Of a DNA stretch of 64,000 nucleotides, positions 61,317-64,000 are shown piece by piece. Both the position numbers and the translations under genes were made by a program. The stretch comes from an uncultured Bacteroidota bacterium. Lineage in GTDB: Bacteria; Bacteroidota; Bacteroidia; UKL13-3. Every line of letters begins with the position of its first letter. Position 1 is the stretch's first letter. The stretch is taken from assembly GCA_903910445.1 (NCBI GenBank), contig CAIVZR010000046.1, positions 1 through 64,000 of the forward strand, given 5' to 3'. Under the pieces are notes generated by a model. It searched no databases. It was given only the letters and a program-made list of their open reading frames with translations, and was not told the origin of the DNA.

Positions 61317-61973
61317 ATGAAGTTTTTTATTGATACCGCAAATCTAAATCAGATTAAAGAAGCCAATGATCTTGGAATCTTGGATGGAGTAACCACCAAC
61401 CCAAGCTTGATGGCTAAGGAAGGCATTACTGGTGCTGAGAATATCATCAATCACTATGTTACCATTTGCAATATGGTTGATGGAGATGTAAGTGCTGAGG
61501 TAATCAGTACCGACTTCGAAGGCATTGTTAGAGAGGGCGAAATGCTGGCTGCATTGCATAAAAATATTGTTGTAAAAGTGCCAATGATAAAAGATGGTAT
61601 CAAAGCCATCAAATATTTTAGCAGCAAAGGAATCAAAACCAATTGCACATTGGTATTCAGTGCTGGACAAGCTATTTTGGCTGCCAAGGCAGGTGCCACC
61701 TATATCTCACCATTCTTAGGACGATTAGATGATATTAGTTATGATGGTATTGAGCTAATCAATCAAATTGTACATATCTATAATATTCAAGCTTACGAAA
61801 CGCAAGTACTTGCAGCTTCTATTCGCAACCCTGTTCATATTGTAAAATGTGCAGAAGCAGGTGCCGATGTGATAACAAGCCCACTCGATTCAATTCTTGC
61901 ACTCTTAAAACATCCTCTTACCGATATTGGTTTAGAGAAATTCTTAGCCGATTATAAAAAAGGGAACCAGTAA
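61317..61973 (+). CDS. Transaldolase / fructose-6-phosphate aldolase, short form
   Basis: A 218-residue TIM barrel of the small transaldolase group. [16 protein letters not shown] opens the family, [14 protein letters not shown] follows, the Schiff-base lysine is K87 in NIVVKVPM, and [11 protein letters not shown] and GADVITSP complete the site. It acts in the pentose phosphate pathway or as an F6P aldolase; the two roles cannot be separated by motif reading here. The exopolyphosphatase-type gene follows on the same strand 89 bp later. Confidence 0.93.
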   Translation: MKFFIDTANLNQIKEANDLGILDGVTTNPSLMAKEGITGAENIINHYVTICNMVDGDVSAEVISTDFEGIVREGEMLAALHKNIVVKVPMIKDGIKAIKYFSSKGIKTNCTLVFSAGQAILAAKAGATYISPFLGRLDDISYDGIELINQIVHIYNIQAYETQVLAASIRNPVHIVKCAEAGADVITSPLDSILALLKHPLTDIGLEKFLADYKKGNQ

Positions 61974-62062
61974 GTAGCTTCTTATTTCAAGGACGACGGT
62001 TATTGCATTTGCAATGATCTTAATCTTTGGTAACCAACAATCATCTATAAAATCGATAGCCC

Positions 62063-62980
62063 TTGCACGCCGTAATAGATCTCGGAACAAACACCTTTCA
62101 TTTGTTACTGGCAAAAGTTGTCGGTACAAAGGAAGTGCAAGAGGTTTTCAAACTCCAAATCCCTGTTAAGCTGGGCGAAGGAGGTATTAATAATAAAACC
62201 ATCACTGCCCCCGCCTTCGAAAGGGGCTTGAAAGCGCTTCAACAGTTTCAGGAGGTCATCACCGAATATAAAATTTCAAAGGTCTTTGCCTTCGCAACTT
62301 CCGCAATAAGAGGCGCAGATAACGGACCTGATTTTGTGGCCGAAGTAAAAAAACAAACTGGCATTGAAATCAATGTAATCACTGGTGAAGAAGAAGCCGA
62401 CCTCATTTTCTATGGAGTGAAGCATACCGTAGCCCTCACCAACGAAAGGGTGCTTGTAATGGATATTGGTGGAGGTAGTGTAGAGTTTATTATCGCCAAT
62501 AACGAGGAGATATTTTGGAAACATAGCTTCTTACTCGGTGCAGCCCGCCTGCTGGAGCTGTATCATACCACCGACCCCATCTCAAAAGAGGAACAATCGG
62601 CGCTAATCAAATACCTTGATTTCGAATTACTTCCTTTAAAGAATGCCATTCATGAATTCCCGGTGAAGACCTTGATTGGTTCGGCTGGGTCATTTGAAAG
62701 TTTGGTAGAGATGATTGAGCAAAACCTCGATAAAAAGCTTCATTTTACTACCAGCTGCCCAGTATTAATCGATGATTATCACAAGATTCATGAGCTCATA
62801 TTAAAGTCGACCCATGCCGACCGCATGAATTTCAAAGGACTCATACCTTACCGTGGAGAGATGATTGTGATGAGTTTCATGCTTATCGAATATGTGCTCC
62901 GTGCATTCCATATTGAAACGCTCTTTGCCTCCGACTATTCCCTTAAAGAAGGGGCACTCTTTAAAATGAGTGGTGTATAA
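62063..62980 (+). CDS. Ppx/GppA family phosphatase
   Basis: A 305-residue protein of the exopolyphosphatase/pppGpp-phosphatase family: VIDLGTNTFHLLLA (first phosphate loop), FATSAIRGADNG, VITGEEEADLIF, and MDIGGGSVEFI (second loop). This short, two-domain form is common in Bacteroidota; long Ppx enzymes have an extra C-terminal HD-like part. It acts on polyphosphate or (p)ppGpp. The only start that precedes the fold is a TTG at 62063, giving (M)HAVIDLGTN; no ATG lies in frame near it. Confidence 0.88.
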   Translation: MHAVIDLGTNTFHLLLAKVVGTKEVQEVFKLQIPVKLGEGGINNKTITAPAFERGLKALQQFQEVITEYKISKVFAFATSAIRGADNGPDFVAEVKKQTGIEINVITGEEEADLIFYGVKHTVALTNERVLVMDIGGGSVEFIIANNEEIFWKHSFLLGAARLLELYHTTDPISKEEQSALIKYLDFELLPLKNAIHEFPVKTLIGSAGSFESLVEMIEQNLDKKLHFTTSCPVLIDDYHKIHELILKSTHADRMNFKGLIPYRGEMIVMSFMLIEYVLRAFHIETLFASDYSLKEGALFKMSGV

Positions 62981-63038
62981 GCTTTTCACAATTCTTTTTT
63001 ATTTTATCGTCCCAAACAATTATTTTCGCTCTCTGTAT

Positions 63039-63563
63039 ATGAAAAAATTAAATTACGCATCTCTTTCCATCATTGGAATCATTGTATTAGTGGCTGCTTT
63101 GCGCGTCGCACAAGTATTTCCACCCAATTTCGCCCCGGTTACAGCGCTTTGTTTACTAGGTAGTGCCTATTTCAGCCGCAAATGGATGGCATTCATTATT
63201 CCTACTGCAGTGCTGGCCTTGAGCGATATTTTTATCGGTGGAGGTAAAGAATTAATCAGCGTTTATTTTGCTTACGCGCTCATCATCTTATTGGGTTTTG
63301 CACTTAACAATAATGTAAAACCATTGCGTGTATTAGCTACAAGCCTTGGAGCATCCGTATTGTTTTATGTAGTTACCAATTTCTTTTGCTGGTATGGAAG
63401 CCCATATTATACTCAAGATCTAAGCGGATTCACCACAAATTATGTTGGAGCACTTCCTTATTTCAGAACATCATTAGTTAGCGATTTAGGATATAGCGCA
63501 TTATTCTTCACTGCCTTCGAACAAGTTAGAGTTCGTTTCCCTCAGTTTTCTACTGCCAAGTAA
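63039..63563 (+). CDS. DUF6580 putative membrane transport protein
   Basis: A 174-residue protein with five hydrophobic helices. FPPNFAPVTALCLLGSAYF, ALSDIFIGGG and YVVTNFFCWYG are typical of the DUF6580 family, which resembles the substrate-binding S components of ECF vitamin transporters. The substrate is unknown. The chosen ATG (63039) starts MKKLNYASL, just before the first helix; the longer frame overlaps the phosphatase gene. Confidence 0.78.
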   Translation: MKKLNYASLSIIGIIVLVAALRVAQVFPPNFAPVTALCLLGSAYFSRKWMAFIIPTAVLALSDIFIGGGKELISVYFAYALIILLGFALNNNVKPLRVLATSLGASVLFYVVTNFFCWYGSPYYTQDLSGFTTNYVGALPYFRTSLVSDLGYSALFFTAFEQVRVRFPQFSTAK

Positions 63564-63582
63564 TTCATAAAATTCAACCTTA

Positions 63583-63623
63583 TAAAAAAGCCCCGAAGGA
63601 TTTTCCATCGGGGCTTTTTATTT
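63583..63623. terminator. Bidirectional terminator
   Basis: AAAAAAGCCCCGAAGG pairs with CCATCGGGGCTTTTT (one mismatch) around ATTTT. A- and T-runs on both sides serve the convergent genes that end at 63563 and 63622. Confidence 0.85.
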
Positions 63624-64000
63624 ATTTCACTTTTAGAAGCGATTTATATCTTGCTTCATCATGCAAGATGAGCAATGCCGCTTTTAGGTCGGTATCGTCG
63701 TCAAAAGTGCTCTCAACTGATGCTTTCTGGAAATAATATCTTTTGGTAATTTCCAATTCAAGTAATTCCTCGATTTCTACTTTGGCTCTTTCTAAGTCCG
63801 TTTTCTTATCATGAGATAGTTTCTTCTTCAAGTCATCATAATCGGTTTTGATGGCATCAAAATATTTCTCTTGCTCTGCCTTGGCTTTTAATTGCTCAAG
63901 TTCTTGCTCAGTCTCTGTAGTATATTGATAATCCTTATTGGCTATGAATTTCATGAAATCCTGCCAATCTGTTTCAGTTAATTTAAACTGGGCAGTAGGA
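63622..64000 (-). CDS. S41-family C-terminal processing peptidase, C-terminal part (cut by right edge)
   Basis: The frame stays open from the right edge, so the ATG at 63954 is internal. The visible 125 residues (FKLTETDWQDFMKFIANKDYQYTTETE…, then LSHDKKTDLERAKVEIEELLELEI, RYYFQKASVESTFDDDTDLKAALLIL) match the helical tail that follows the PDZ and protease domains of Bacteroidota S41 peptidases. The catalytic Ser-Lys region lies outside the window. Expected in the periplasm. Confidence 0.78.
   Translation of the reverse strand, partial: PTAQFKLTETDWQDFMKFIANKDYQYTTETEQELEQLKAKAEQEKYFDAIKTDYDDLKKKLSHDKKTDLERAKVEIEELLELEITKRYYFQKASVESTFDDDTDLKAALLILHDEARYKSLLKVK

Overview
This window is chromosomal DNA from a member of the Bacteroidota, probably a Sphingobacteriales/Chitinophagales-type organism; I cannot place it more closely. 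The evidence is the TAnnTTTG promoter -7 boxes instead of sigma70/Shine-Dalgarno signals, several proteins with type IX secretion (T9SS) C-terminal signals of types A and B, a PorG-like barrel, Omp28-, DUF3078- and DUF6029-type envelope proteins, a menaquinone enzyme (MenB), and a TPP-riboswitch-controlled TonB receptor. Most of the window is ordinary core and envelope gene content. There is no phage, plasmid backbone, CRISPR array or IS transposase gene.

Layout. 1-0.8 kb: start of a TonB-dependent receptor (cut by the left edge) behind a TPP riboswitch. 0.9-6.4 kb: DUF3078 barrel, rpsU, a four-gene membrane operon headed by a Coq4-like protein, thyA. 6.4-15.2 kb: 2OG-Fe(II) oxygenase, menB, M20 peptidase, a lipoprotein and aconitase. 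16-21.3 kb: accessory stretch with a secreted M6-like protease, a secreted HNH protein and the mobile mystery A/B (HTH/Fic) pair, next to a tRNA-Val gene and a decayed tRNA copy. 21.8-26.3 kb: aminolipid acyltransferase pair, then CBS protein, NAD kinase and PorG. 26.6-34.9 kb and 38.9-45.6 kb: giant T9SS cargo proteins. 35-38.3 kb: dCMP deaminase, Crp-type regulator, pirin, YceI, DUF1801. 45.7-50.7 kb: DUF6029 and Omp28 proteins, DUF1684 lipoprotein, KorB, ABC ATPase. 50.7-53.4 kb: compact operon for a reductase, AMP-ligase, acyl carrier protein and hexapeptide acyltransferase. 53.5-64 kb: rnhB, methyltransferases, T9SS protein, phosphosulfolactate synthase-like enzyme, orphan paaA, LytTR regulator, transaldolase, Ppx/GppA, DUF6580 and an S41 peptidase cut by the right edge.

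The most unusual content is between genes. Two regions (7.5-7.9 kb and 15.3-15.9 kb) hold composite elements made of short perfect hairpins (6-8 bp stem, about 3-nt loop), each present as an inverted pair. The two arms of each pair differ by compensatory base-pair changes, so the hairpins rather than the bases appear to be maintained. The second region also has a 63-nt sequence repeated in direct orientation 420 bp apart with one mismatch, plus a diverged inverted relative. These look like REP/REPIN-type elements without a transposase in view.

Functional links: MenB, aconitase and KorB belong to central/respiratory metabolism; PorG and six predicted cargo proteins point to an active T9SS; the GlsA/GlsB-like pair and the phosphosulfolactate synthase-like enzyme suggest unusual membrane lipids; the ligase-ACP-reductase-acyltransferase operon suggests activation and transfer of a small acyl group to an unknown acceptor.
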